Shown here: positions 28,759 through 37,983 of the stretch, in pieces
How the letters are laid out: every line of letters starts with the position of its first letter
How positions within the stretch are numbered: position 1 is the stretch's first letter
Source of the DNA: Cognatishimia sp. MH4019
Lineage (GTDB): Bacteria; Pseudomonadota; Alphaproteobacteria; Rhodobacterales; Rhodobacteraceae
Assembly: GCF_020177595.1 (NCBI RefSeq)
Contig: NZ_JAHTBL010000002.1
Span: 517,193-581,192, forward strand
Direction: 5' to 3'
DNA: 64,000 nt
Position numbers and translations under genes: made by a program
Notes under the pieces: model-generated
Told to the model about the DNA's origin: nothing
What the model saw: the letters and a program-made list of their open reading frames with translations, nothing else
Databases searched by the model: none

Positions 28759-30725
28759 CACCACGCTCCTTTCAGCGCGGCGTAGTGATCCCCGAAGACG
28801 GATTTGCGAACCGGTTTGCCTTGTTTGCGCAACTCGGCCGCGACGGCGGTGTAAAGCAGCTGCGTTGTGATCTTGGAACCGGTCTGGGCGGCCCGATGTG
28901 CTGCTGCCAGCGCGCAATTGCGTATCTCGCCGCCCGTAAGATCGAAGGTTTCCGCGAGCTGGGCGAAATCGACCGATGCATCGACGGGGGCCGCTCCGTT
29001 TTTGAGGCGCTCCCATAGGGCCAGCCGTTCGGTCGGGCCGGGGGCGGGAAAATCAATGACCCAGTCGATCCGTCTCAGGAATGCGTCATCCATATTCTGG
29101 TGAAGGTTGGTTGCCAGAATAGACAGACCCGAGAACGCCTCCATCCGTTGAAGCAGAAAGGACGTTTCGAGGTTGGCATAGCGATCCCGCGCATCCGAGA
29201 CTTCGGAGCGTTGACCGAAAATGGCGTCTGCCTCGTCGAAGAAAAGGATCACGTCGGCTTCTTCCGCAGCGCAAAAGACCTGATCCAGGTTTTTCTGTGT
29301 TTCGCCAAGATATTTCGAGACTATTCCGGCCAAATTGACCCGAAAAAGCGGAAGCCCAAGAGTTTTCCCAATGATCCCGGCGGCCATGGTTTTCCCTGTT
29401 CCGGGGGGGCCTTTGAACAGCGCTGTGCCGCTGCGTGTCTTGCCGAAGGTGCTGCCCAATTTCCAATCGTCCAGAATGCAGCCCGCTTGCTGGCGCCACG
29501 TAATCATCTGGTTCAGCGCGGACTTGGTTGTCTGCCGGACGATCAAATCCTTCATCTCGAAACTAGAAGTGACAGGGGTTGCCAATCCCGCCATTGCCTG
29601 TACGCAATCCGTATTCAGACGCGCCATTGCGGTGGGGGCAGAGGGCGCGTCGCGAAGAGCGAAAGCGATATCGAACACGCGGAAACTGTTGGTGTTGCGC
29701 AGATCCGGGTCGTGCGCGCCGAATGCCTCTTGTAGGGCTTTAATCGCGTCGGATTTCGACAGATCACAGTGGATCTGCGTACTTGTGTCCTGTTTCCAAG
29801 GGCTCAACCGGCCTTGGATCATCGTCAGAGATGGGCCGATAAGCGCTTCAACCGCGTTGCAAAGCGGGTGCTTCGCCTCTGAAAACCCATCAAGGCAGAC
29901 GTAACATCCGGTCACAAGAGCGCGTCGGATATCAGCGATAAGTGGTGCATAGTCCGTGTAGTCCGCTCCGCGCAGCACGGCCAAGGCGCGCCGATCATGC
30001 GCGGCGGTGGAGAGCAGTGTCAAAGCGGGATCGTTTGGGTGATCAGTAATGACGCTGGGGAAGGGTGCTGTAGATTCTGTGACTGGCAAGGGCGGAATGA
30101 CAAGGCCGCGGAAAGAGGTGCTTTCAGGGTCGATCAGATCGTCGAGAAAATCCTCACTCAGCGTGATAGTAGACTCTATAAAAGGCTTTTTTGCGTTAAA
30201 GTCGATCAGCCCAAACCGCCGCAATGGCGCTTTGGGGTGGAGGGCGCGTCGCACAGTCAAACTATCAACGTCGCTAAAAAGTGACAGGCGCTGACATAAG
30301 GCAGGCGTCAAGGCGCGGCGGCTCATGTCGTCGTTCAGATAGCCATAAACACGCCCGAAACGTGGGTCGATGGCGGGCGCTGCGGCGAGAACAAGGATGT
30401 CCAGCTCGAACGTGCTGAGCCCAAGCGCTGCGCCGTAGTCGCCCCAAAGGGATGTGTTGCGGGTGGATTGAAGCTGAGCCCAGGCATGTGCGATCTGCTC
30501 GGCTGTTGCGAAGGTTCCTTCAACCTCGATACGTCCAGACAACGCATCAAGGAGCGCTTCAGCCTCGGAATCAGACACAAACAAGCCTAAAAAACCTTCG
30601 TTCCGGTCATCGCCGCGCAATGCGCGCGTGATCGCGACCTCGTGCTTCATCCTTAAAGAAAGAACCTGAAGCGCTTGCGACAGCCAAAGACCGGCATCAA
30701 CCGAGTGTTCTGCAAAATCCTTCAT
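28758..30725 (-). CDS. AAA+ ATPase of the eCIS (Afp15/Pvc15-like)
   Basis: 655 residues from the ATG at 30725, which overlaps the tape-measure stop as ATGA. The C-terminal 270 residues form one AAA+ module: Walker A GPPGTGKTMAAGI at about 439, Walker B VILFFDEADAIFGQ at about 490, sensor/arginine region RRIDWVIDFPAPGPTER. The N-terminal 400 residues are a family-specific region. In Afp and PVC loci such an ATPase follows the tape-measure gene and is thought to help assembly or cargo loading. It is not a ClpV-type double-AAA unfoldase. Confidence 0.88.
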   Translation of the reverse strand: MKDFAEHSVDAGLWLSQALQVLSLRMKHEVAITRALRGDDRNEGFLGLFVSDSEAEALLDALSGRIEVEGTFATAEQIAHAWAQLQSTRNTSLWGDYGAALGLSTFELDILVLAAAPAIDPRFGRVYGYLNDDMSRRALTPALCQRLSLFSDVDSLTVRRALHPKAPLRRFGLIDFNAKKPFIESTITLSEDFLDDLIDPESTSFRGLVIPPLPVTESTAPFPSVITDHPNDPALTLLSTAAHDRRALAVLRGADYTDYAPLIADIRRALVTGCYVCLDGFSEAKHPLCNAVEALIGPSLTMIQGRLSPWKQDTSTQIHCDLSKSDAIKALQEAFGAHDPDLRNTNSFRVFDIAFALRDAPSAPTAMARLNTDCVQAMAGLATPVTSSFEMKDLIVRQTTKSALNQMITWRQQAGCILDDWKLGSTFGKTRSGTALFKGPPGTGKTMAAGIIGKTLGLPLFRVNLAGIVSKYLGETQKNLDQVFCAAEEADVILFFDEADAIFGQRSEVSDARDRYANLETSFLLQRMEAFSGLSILATNLHQNMDDAFLRRIDWVIDFPAPGPTERLALWERLKNGAAPVDASVDFAQLAETFDLTGGEIRNCALAAAHRAAQTGSKITTQLLYTAVAAELRKQGKPVRKSVFGDHYAALKGAW

Positions 30726-32245
30726 GAGGCGCGCCCTTTCAATAAGATAGTGAGGGCAGGACCACCGGGCCATGCAGGCCCTCGGGGACCAAGATGGCCG
30801 CCCATTTGGAGCACGACGCCGAGGGGCATATCGGTCAGATCGACGACTAAACTGCCCTCTGTTTGTTCAATACGTCCCGGTCGGTGCAAAAACTCGCGTA
30901 GGAGATAAGGTTTTGAGCTGGCTTGCAGGCCCGGCAATTGAGCGGCGAAATCTGCCAGCAAGAGGGTGCTTACACTTGAGATTTCGTCTTCAAAAAGGCC
31001 AGGGCAAGTGCGACGCAACTGAGCCACGTAGCGCGTCGATAGAATGTCATTAAGTTCGCTTTTTTTCTTATTAGACTCTCTTTTTTGGATCAGCGATATG
31101 AAGGGATCGCGCTGCACTGCCGTTTGATCCTCTTCCGGAAAGAGGTCGATGATCGCATTTGCGAGACCTGGTGGATCGAGTGCATCATGAAGACCAAGAC
31201 GCAGCACGGAAGGCAGTAGAAGCGCAAGGCCAGCGAACTGCGAAGGGACGGGACCTTGGGGAAGGTGCTTGTCGGTTCTTCCAGATAGGATCGGTTGGGA
31301 CGTGCCGCTCGTTGATTTCTGTCTGATTGTCGAAATGAGCGCGACAAGATCGCGCTGAACGACAGGATCAGATCCCGCCTGCGCGACCTCGGGCAGGGAG
31401 AGACGCTGCCCGACTTCTGTCAGAAGCGCCTCAAGCTGTTCTTTTGTCGGTCCACTGCCGCTTGCCGCTTTCGGCGTCAGCGCATGGGTGCAGAGCGTGT
31501 CGAGCAGTGCGGCCAAGATGGCTGCCTCACGCATCGCAGTGCCGTGCTGGAGCAGTTTTGACAGTAGGGTAAAAAGCCTATTTCGCGGTGAAACAGAGTC
31601 GATTTTGGACCAGTGAGCAGATTTTAGAAATCGAGCCGCTTGTTCCAGAACATCTGTCATCTTGGGGCGGACGGGGTGATGCTGTGTCATACGGCGCATC
31701 AACGCCAACTGATCAGATATGGACAGGCTTGAGGCAATCGCCTCTATCGCGCTGCTTTCGATTTCTTGAGTTGAAAGGTGACGCAAGGCATCGGGACGTT
31801 GGGCGAGGACCTCAACCGCTGCCTCGCGGTCAGAGATGTAGCGTAACGCTGTGAAGTCGGGGAATGCCCAGTCGGGGCCACGGGAAATACCAAGGCGATG
31901 CAAAACATAGGCTGCGGCATAACTTGCCTCATCCGGCCAAATCGCGATCTGATCAGAGCGCTGCTGGATCACACCACGCAACGCGGCGACGATCCGGGCG
32001 GCGATAAGGCGGGCGATGTCGCGCAGCTCAGAACCTGCGGTCAGGTCGATGCGCAATTGCAGCTTGCGGATGCGGATGACGCCGCGGACGTCTTTCAGAA
32101 CCGGGTCGGCGGCCTCGGACAGGATATGCGGCAGCACTTCGCGCAGCACACGGTTGAGCGTTAAACGCAGCGCGTCTGCGGCGACCGGATCGCCCAGAAA
32201 GGCGCAGCGCGTCTCGATCGCTCCTATGCTCAGCCGATTGGTCAT
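30722..32245 (-). CDS. Contractile injection system tape-measure protein (Afp14-like)
   Basis: 507 residues. The N-terminal 70 residues match the CIS tape-measure family: IGAIETRCAFLGDPVAADAL, VLREVLPHILSEAADPV and RIRKLQLRIDL, the last being the conserved bL-DLG-type strand. The rest is helical with clusters of Leu and Ala. Such proteins set tube length in Afp/PVC particles. It is much shorter than the well-studied Afp14. It overlaps both neighbours by 4 bases, and its position just before the AAA+ gene is the Afp14-Afp15 order. Confidence 0.8.
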   Translation of the reverse strand: MTNRLSIGAIETRCAFLGDPVAADALRLTLNRVLREVLPHILSEAADPVLKDVRGVIRIRKLQLRIDLTAGSELRDIARLIAARIVAALRGVIQQRSDQIAIWPDEASYAAAYVLHRLGISRGPDWAFPDFTALRYISDREAAVEVLAQRPDALRHLSTQEIESSAIEAIASSLSISDQLALMRRMTQHHPVRPKMTDVLEQAARFLKSAHWSKIDSVSPRNRLFTLLSKLLQHGTAMREAAILAALLDTLCTHALTPKAASGSGPTKEQLEALLTEVGQRLSLPEVAQAGSDPVVQRDLVALISTIRQKSTSGTSQPILSGRTDKHLPQGPVPSQFAGLALLLPSVLRLGLHDALDPPGLANAIIDLFPEEDQTAVQRDPFISLIQKRESNKKKSELNDILSTRYVAQLRRTCPGLFEDEISSVSTLLLADFAAQLPGLQASSKPYLLREFLHRPGRIEQTEGSLVVDLTDMPLGVVLQMGGHLGPRGPAWPGGPALTILLKGRAS

Positions 32246-33303
32246 CGCAGGGTGTCGATGGCCCGGATAAACGCTTCCAGTTCGCGTTTGAGCGTCCGAA
32301 CCTGTGCAAGGGGCAATCCCAGAAACCGCATAGAGTCGCGCTGGGTCAGGCGCATGAACTGAACCGGCCCGGTGATATCGAAGGTCATCAGTTTCTCGAC
32401 AAGGTCGGGTTCCATGATCCGGGGTTGTTGATCGACAGCAGATAACCGCGGCGCGCCCGCAGCAGGCCGACCCGTGAACCGGCTGTCATATCCCAGAGCG
32501 ATGGTCAGATCGTCGAGCTTCTCCCAGGTTTCGATATCCAGATCAGGCTCTTCCGGGGGCTCTTGATTGCAGAGGCAAGCCATCAACCATTCCTGCATCA
32601 GCTGCATGGGCAACAGACGACGGCGTTCAATCATTTCGATGTCGAAACCATCTTCGCTGAAGCTCACACGACCCAGCACCAGAAGATCGGTGTGTGGGTC
32701 ATAGGCCGCAGGAATTTCGATGTTGGGAACCGCTTTGCCGAAGCAGATGAAGGGATTGCGGGTTTTGCAGGTCGGCGCGGTGTGCCGCATCGCATCGGGC
32801 AGGGTCTTCAGCAAGACGATCTCGACCGTGTGACAGGCCCGTGCCGGGCGCAGGACATTCGCGGGATGACCGCAATCATCCGAGACGCCGGGGCGCTTTT
32901 GCGCCTCGGCCAGCATGGGTCGGATCAGCAGCCAAGCAGAGAGCACGCCGGTTTCCTCGACCTCGTCGAGGGCGCAGGCATCGCTGCCTTCCGGGCAAAG
33001 CTCTTTGATCGCTTCGTCCAGATTTTCGAGCTGCAGGTCCCTTTCCAGAAAGACCTCGTTGCCGCTGGGTGAGACGCCGTAGCCTCCGGTCAGCACGACG
33101 CCTTTCTCGCCCGGCTCAAGGATCAACCCGGCCACGATACCCGTGCCAAGCGCATAGCGTCGCATCCGGTCCAGTTCCGCATTGCGGCTTTCACGGCCAA
33201 GGTTCAGATCAGACGCCCGCACGATCTGGCGGTCGAAGTAAAGCGGCTCGGAGACGCCATTGGCGTGCTTGAGCAGCGTGAGGTTCGGGGGAAGTTCGCT
33301 CAT
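32242..33303 (-). CDS. eCIS-associated protein sharing an N-terminal module with the fibre-like protein
   Basis: 353 residues, function unknown. Residues 15-90 contain YFDRQIVRASDLNL, RNAELDRMRRYALGTGIVAG and GYGVSPSGNEVFL. The same pattern (YFDGKLL..ADF, then HRNMHNALLHGDGVVCGL) is at the start of the upstream 903-residue protein. In eCIS loci such modules are found in baseplate-associated accessory proteins. About 9 Cys are present, several in pairs (CNQEPPEEPD region, CPEGSDACALDE). It is coupled to the tape-measure gene by ATGA. Confidence 0.7.
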   Translation of the reverse strand: MSELPPNLTLLKHANGVSEPLYFDRQIVRASDLNLGRESRNAELDRMRRYALGTGIVAGLILEPGEKGVVLTGGYGVSPSGNEVFLERDLQLENLDEAIKELCPEGSDACALDEVEETGVLSAWLLIRPMLAEAQKRPGVSDDCGHPANVLRPARACHTVEIVLLKTLPDAMRHTAPTCKTRNPFICFGKAVPNIEIPAAYDPHTDLLVLGRVSFSEDGFDIEMIERRRLLPMQLMQEWLMACLCNQEPPEEPDLDIETWEKLDDLTIALGYDSRFTGRPAAGAPRLSAVDQQPRIMEPDLVEKLMTFDITGPVQFMRLTQRDSMRFLGLPLAQVRTLKRELEAFIRAIDTLR

Positions 33304-33307
33304 GACA

Positions 33308-36019
33308 TCATCCTTTCACGTCGAACCAGCTGGTGAAGACAGCGCCGGGGACACCTTCTTCGTTCGGCAGTCTGCCCCCAAGGAACGAGCCGTTCAGGGG
33401 ACGCCTGTTCACGTCGATGACAAAGTCGGTATAGAACACCATGCGATAGCGCCCGTCAGCGAAGAACTCCCAATTGTTCAACTGGTTACGATCCACTCTG
33501 CTGCGCAGCGTGACGCCCCGGGTGGCGTCCGCGTTATCCAGAACCTCCCACTCCTTGAGAACACCGTCTCCGATGGAGCCGTCATCAAAACTGATCGGAT
33601 GGCAGTCCATGATGTCCATCGTCTGCCAGCTTGCGAAGGGATCAAACGTCTGGTTGAGGCGCTGTAATTCGACAATCATCGTCGGGCCGGAGGCTTCGGA
33701 CCCGGTGAACTGCTCGAACATCGCGGCTTCCTCAAAGGCGAAGGCAAAGCCTTTGTTCAGCAAAAAGGCGTTGAAGTCGTTCGAGGTCATGGTGCCGCGA
33801 TGCACCCAGCTCATCGCGATGATCTTGTTCAGATCAAGGTCAAGGCCGGTTCCGGGATCGCCCTTGTCGCCTTTGGCCCCTTGTGGTCCGCGGGGGCCTC
33901 TGGGACCGCGAGGGCCCTGTATCCCTTGCTCGCCTTGGATACCCTGTTCGCCTTGAATACCCTGAATACCCTGAATGCCCTGCTCGCCCTGGATGCCGGG
34001 CACACCGGGTTCGCCCTTGGCACCCGGAGGGCCTTCGGCGACCCCCTGCCTGAGCATACATTCGATGACATCGCGGAGCGTCTCGGCGGACGGCACGATC
34101 TTGCGGAGCGTCAGATTGTCGATCTCAACCGCGCCGTCACCGCCAAGGCCTTCATCGACCATCTTGGGCAGAACCAGATCGTCGCCTTCACCGTCAAAGG
34201 TGAAACCGTCCAAGTGACCCAGAATGACGATATGTTCGCCGTCGTCAGTGCAGCTGTCGCAGCCCTCCAGCGAGGCGGTCAGCTTTGCCCCGCAATTCAC
34301 TTCGCGCAGGTCGATGACTGCGACCAGACCGCGATCAGGCTGCGCGCCGGTTTCCGCGTCTTTCGCAGCCAGATAAAGCGCGCCGCCGCGGATCGGCATG
34401 GCCGTGTTCTGCCCCAGCCCGTCAATGCGCAACGCGTCGCCGGGGATCGACAGATCGGCGGGCGTGTCGTCGACCTCCTTGATCAGTTCGGCATCGACAG
34501 CCATGAAGCGGGTCGCGCCCGCCTCGTCTTGCATGGCCAGATAAATCTGCCCTTCGGTTGGGGCCAGCTCCATATCCAGGGCAAGGCTGTCAAAGGTCGC
34601 GCCGCGCCCGGTCTGTTCGACATTGATCGCGTCGCCGGTGAAAGTGTAGCGGTTCAGCGTGGCGCGTGGGCCGTCATCATCGTCGATGGTGGAAAGCGTA
34701 TAAAGACGCTCGCCATCCAGACTGAACCGGACCGAGGTCAGATGCTCTGCATCACCGATGTCCGACAGCTTTTCAGGGCGCATTGCGGTCAGCGCAAGAT
34801 TGTTAGCGCCGCTGTTCAGACCGCCAGAGAAAAGCTGCGGCAGATCAATGATGAAAAGCCCGTTCTGCACGCCAACCTGCGAGCTGAAGACAGCAAGCCG
34901 ATTGCCGGCCGGGGACAAAACCATGCTGTCGATATGCCGGTCAAGATAGGCGCGGCCCCGGCCAAAATTATACTGGATGGTCTTGCGGATCAGAGCCTCG
35001 GGTTGGTTATTTCCGGGGTTACCTGCTGCCCATTCGGTCAGCTTGGTAGTGCCATAGACCGCCAATATCGCGCGGCTGCTGCTTGGAAAGGACAACACGT
35101 AAAGCGACCCGGTATTCGGATCAGAGACGATCACCGGCGGGCGACCGCGACCGGCGTCGATGATCCCAAGCGGCGCGTCGCTTTCGGTGACCTGATCGGT
35201 GGCCCAGACCATGATCCCGGTCTGAATATCGGTGTCGAAATTGGTGAAACCCGTGCCGGACGCATAGACCTGATTGGCCGCGATGGAGGCACTGGTATGC
35301 CCGATCTCATCCGGCCCGGTCAGCCGTGTGACCAGATCATGCGTGGCCAGATCATAAAGCTGAAGCGCGCTGCCTTCGCTGTCATTATTGGCCGCGACCT
35401 GCAACCAGTCGCGTCCTTCATGGATGAACTGCCCGGCGGGGTTTTGCCCGCCCAGAACGATGCTGTGATCCCAGCTGAAATCAGGGATCGAGGGGGTTTC
35501 TTCGTTGCGTGCGGCGGCAATGGGGGCGGCATCCAGCACGATGGTGAAGCCTTCGAGGATGCGGTTGAACTCGGTCGGAACACCCGCGCTATCGCAGCCC
35601 GGCAGAATGATCGGAATGGGGGACTCGCCCTCGTCACAGCGCTTGATCCCTACGATCAGGGAGTTGCTGCCATCCAGCTTATCGCGCAGCTCTTCATCGG
35701 CGGCGATCAGGTCGCGAATGCGAACCAAAGCGCGGTCCGGCACGACAATTTCCTGCCCGCAGCAGTCCAGCGCCATGCCGGGTTCCAGCACCATGAACTT
35801 GTCGCGGCACCCGTCGGAAGGGTGCTGCACCAGCTTGAGCCCGCAGACAACGCCATCACCATGCAGCAGTGCGTTATGCATGTTGCGGTGGCCGATATTA
35901 TAGCTTTGCTCTGCCGTGAAATCGGCGCTCGTCAGCAGCTTGCCATCGAAATACGTGTTGCGCTTCGGCGCATGCAGGCCGCAGGGAATGCAGGTGTCGG
36001 TGGTTTTATCATCTAGCAT
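33308..36019 (-). CDS. Large eCIS fibre-like protein: N-terminal module, propeller-like region, collagen-like repeat, C-terminal tip
   Basis: 903 residues. Residues 1-110 contain RNTYFDGKLLTSADFTAEQ and HRNMHNALLHGDGVVCGLKL. Residues 180-610 have repeated beta strands with SxDGxxLYxxS-type signals (VRFSLDGERLYTLS; MVLSPAGNRLAVFS), as in WD/YVTN beta-propellers. Residues 663-725 are 21 perfect Gly-X-Y triplets. About 175 C-terminal residues form a separate domain with Trp and aromatic residues, a possible receptor-binding tip. By position it takes the place of Afp13, but its build differs from adenovirus-like Afp13 fibres. Confidence 0.75.
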   Translation of the reverse strand: MLDDKTTDTCIPCGLHAPKRNTYFDGKLLTSADFTAEQSYNIGHRNMHNALLHGDGVVCGLKLVQHPSDGCRDKFMVLEPGMALDCCGQEIVVPDRALVRIRDLIAADEELRDKLDGSNSLIVGIKRCDEGESPIPIILPGCDSAGVPTEFNRILEGFTIVLDAAPIAAARNEETPSIPDFSWDHSIVLGGQNPAGQFIHEGRDWLQVAANNDSEGSALQLYDLATHDLVTRLTGPDEIGHTSASIAANQVYASGTGFTNFDTDIQTGIMVWATDQVTESDAPLGIIDAGRGRPPVIVSDPNTGSLYVLSFPSSSRAILAVYGTTKLTEWAAGNPGNNQPEALIRKTIQYNFGRGRAYLDRHIDSMVLSPAGNRLAVFSSQVGVQNGLFIIDLPQLFSGGLNSGANNLALTAMRPEKLSDIGDAEHLTSVRFSLDGERLYTLSTIDDDDGPRATLNRYTFTGDAINVEQTGRGATFDSLALDMELAPTEGQIYLAMQDEAGATRFMAVDAELIKEVDDTPADLSIPGDALRIDGLGQNTAMPIRGGALYLAAKDAETGAQPDRGLVAVIDLREVNCGAKLTASLEGCDSCTDDGEHIVILGHLDGFTFDGEGDDLVLPKMVDEGLGGDGAVEIDNLTLRKIVPSAETLRDVIECMLRQGVAEGPPGAKGEPGVPGIQGEQGIQGIQGIQGEQGIQGEQGIQGPRGPRGPRGPQGAKGDKGDPGTGLDLDLNKIIAMSWVHRGTMTSNDFNAFLLNKGFAFAFEEAAMFEQFTGSEASGPTMIVELQRLNQTFDPFASWQTMDIMDCHPISFDDGSIGDGVLKEWEVLDNADATRGVTLRSRVDRNQLNNWEFFADGRYRMVFYTDFVIDVNRRPLNGSFLGGRLPNEEGVPGAVFTSWFDVKG
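33845..34033 (-). repeat. Collagen-like Gly-X-Y repeat, 21 triplets
   Basis: The encoded triplets run from GPP GAK GEP through six GIQ units and three GPR units to GDK GDP GTG without interruption. At DNA level the middle part is near-identical 9- and 18-base units, so slippage and length variation are likely. Such triple helices are common stalks in phage and bacterial fibres. Confidence 0.95.
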
Positions 36020-37983
36020 GAACAGGTCCCCCGTGTCGGGTTGGGTTGGAATGAGAGCGGGCCGGAATTTGGTGGCCCATCGGTTGAAAAAGTGCCGCCC
36101 AGCTGGCCTTCGCCCAAGACAGGCGCATCGAGCGATCCCAGCAGCGTATCGACGCCGATCATGGATTGCTGACCGACAGAAATACCGGGATAGACAAGTC
36201 GGATGTCATAAACGGTATGCGCAGGGATCGACGCGTCGATCAGCCGTCTGATCTGGCGATCTGCGTCCTCGGTGCGCACTGCACTGGCTGGGATAACGAT
36301 GGTAAAGCGGTGGGCTGTGTCGGGCATTGCCAGCTCGGCGCCCCCGACGGCCAGCCCCTCGGAGGGCAGGCGAAAATGCTCGATCACTTGCGGCAGGGGG
36401 GCGGGCAACCCGGTGTGCCAGCGCAGGATCTGTTGCAGCCCGGAAACGGTGCCGCGAATGCGGTAATAGGCGATGGCCTGGCGCAGCACGGTGCGGCGCG
36501 TTTCTTCGGGCCAGTTGGCGAAGAACTGCAGATCGAACCAAGAGCCGAGCCAGGACAGAAATTCGTCCGGTACGGCCTGAGCATCGAAAAGCTGCGCGAT
36601 GCCGCGGGTCTGGGCGGTAATCTCGGAAAAGATCGTGTCAAAATAGCTGAGGTAGCGATCAAGGAAGGCCGCACTTTCCGGGTCTTGCCGCAAGCTGGCG
36701 GGCAGGTCGTTCAGACTGCTGCGGCGCGGCCCGTAAATGTCGATCTCGGCCAATTCGGGAGAGGTTTCGCCATCGCCAAACATCTCGATCCGCAGCCAAA
36801 GATAGCGCCCGGGCGCGCTTTGGATCAGTACTTCGGGCGTCGTGGTCGGCGTGATCTCCAAAGAGTCTGACCAGGGGTTGGCGACGAAGCTGTCGAGGCG
36901 GTCGTCTTCGATCAGGCTGTCGCTTGTCATTGTGCGGATCAGCAGGCGCGATCCGGTGGGCATTTGCACATCCAGTGTAATGCGATCCCATAGGAATCCG
37001 GTCTTTTGACTGTCCAGCGCCTGCGTCGTGATTTGCCCATAGCGCGGCACTTCCAGACGGTCGGGCAGTGCAAGGATTGGTTGGCCTGATGGAAGGTGCC
37101 GTCCGTCTATGGCAAGCGTCAGCCCGTGCAATTTGAGCGGCTCATGCCCCGGATAGTGCGGGTCGTCGTAAAGCAGCGTTGTGGCGCTTATCCTGCGGAG
37201 GGCGGGGCGGGCAGAGGGGGTGTCGGGCAGGCGATCCGCCGTCTTTGTCCGGCCATTGGGCAGAACGCGGTGCAGGCCCGTGCTGTCGAGCACATAAGCC
37301 AGCGGTTCGGGGGCTGCGATGGTGTCGCATCCGCAACCACAGGTGCAGTCCTTAGCGCATCCGTTTGGCATAGCGAGGGCGCGGGGTTGATCAAAGGTCA
37401 TTGCGCGTTTGGGGAAGCTGGGGTCATGTCGCCAGTTGGTGTCGAACCGCAGCAGATCGCCCGCGTCTTGGCGCAAGATGTATGCGCGACCTTGCGGGTC
37501 GAAGCCGACCGCGACCGGCCCGCCTTCAAGCGGAATGACATGACGCAGATAGGCGGTGGGGTAGGCCATCACGAGGATACGCGCGGCCCCTTTGTCAACG
37601 ATCACGAGGTCTCCGGTCGGGGCGACTGCGACGTCTGTCGGCTTCACCAGCGTATAGGGGTCGGCTTCATTCGGAAGCGGGCGTGCGGGCCAAAGCGGCG
37701 TCAGCGGGTCAAGCGCATCGACTTGCCCGAAGAGGATCACGCGGGCCTCTGGATCGGCAAGAAACACCCGGCCTTCGGAATGGATATCCAGCCCGCGCGG
37801 CAAAGTCCGTCCGCCAAAGCTGCCGAAGGGTTCGGTCACGGAAATCGGCTGCTGCCCGGCGATGTTGAGCCGCAAGGCGTTGCCGATATCCGGCACGCCC
37901 GGTTGCGCAGCCTCAAGCGGCCAGCCGATGGCCGGGCTAAAGCGCAGGAACGGCGCGACCGTGGGGCGGATCGGCTTATTCAT
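36013..37983 (-). CDS. Baseplate protein: propeller-like N-terminus fused to a P2 gpI-type tail domain
   Basis: 656 residues from the ATG at 37983 (8-base overlap with the gpJ-like gene). Residues 10-270 have NHL/SMP-30-like propeller strands (DIHSEGRVFLADPEA; VAPTGDLVIVDKGAARILV). Residues 209-220 are the Cys cluster CAKDCTCGCGCD. Residues 425-530 match phage tail protein I (RYLSYFDTIFSEITAQTRGI; FLSWLGSWFDL; LRQAIAYYRIRGTVSGLQQI). The C-terminus ends in CSC. In Afp the corresponding wedge protein is Afp12. The Cys clusters could bind a metal. Confidence 0.83.
   Translation of the reverse strand: MNKPIRPTVAPFLRFSPAIGWPLEAAQPGVPDIGNALRLNIAGQQPISVTEPFGSFGGRTLPRGLDIHSEGRVFLADPEARVILFGQVDALDPLTPLWPARPLPNEADPYTLVKPTDVAVAPTGDLVIVDKGAARILVMAYPTAYLRHVIPLEGGPVAVGFDPQGRAYILRQDAGDLLRFDTNWRHDPSFPKRAMTFDQPRALAMPNGCAKDCTCGCGCDTIAAPEPLAYVLDSTGLHRVLPNGRTKTADRLPDTPSARPALRRISATTLLYDDPHYPGHEPLKLHGLTLAIDGRHLPSGQPILALPDRLEVPRYGQITTQALDSQKTGFLWDRITLDVQMPTGSRLLIRTMTSDSLIEDDRLDSFVANPWSDSLEITPTTTPEVLIQSAPGRYLWLRIEMFGDGETSPELAEIDIYGPRRSSLNDLPASLRQDPESAAFLDRYLSYFDTIFSEITAQTRGIAQLFDAQAVPDEFLSWLGSWFDLQFFANWPEETRRTVLRQAIAYYRIRGTVSGLQQILRWHTGLPAPLPQVIEHFRLPSEGLAVGGAELAMPDTAHRFTIVIPASAVRTEDADRQIRRLIDASIPAHTVYDIRLVYPGISVGQQSMIGVDTLLGSLDAPVLGEGQLGGTFSTDGPPNSGPLSFQPNPTRGTCSC

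Noticed and set aside
28759..29016. N-terminal extension of the cargo candidate by 86 residues
   Set aside because: It is inside the ATPase gene in another frame, and the ATG at 28758 overlaps the ATPase stop as TGATG like other joints of this operon.
33800..36016. 738-residue plus-strand open frame opposite the fibre-like gene
   Set aside because: Shadow of a GC-rich gene with good third-position use on the minus strand; no motifs.
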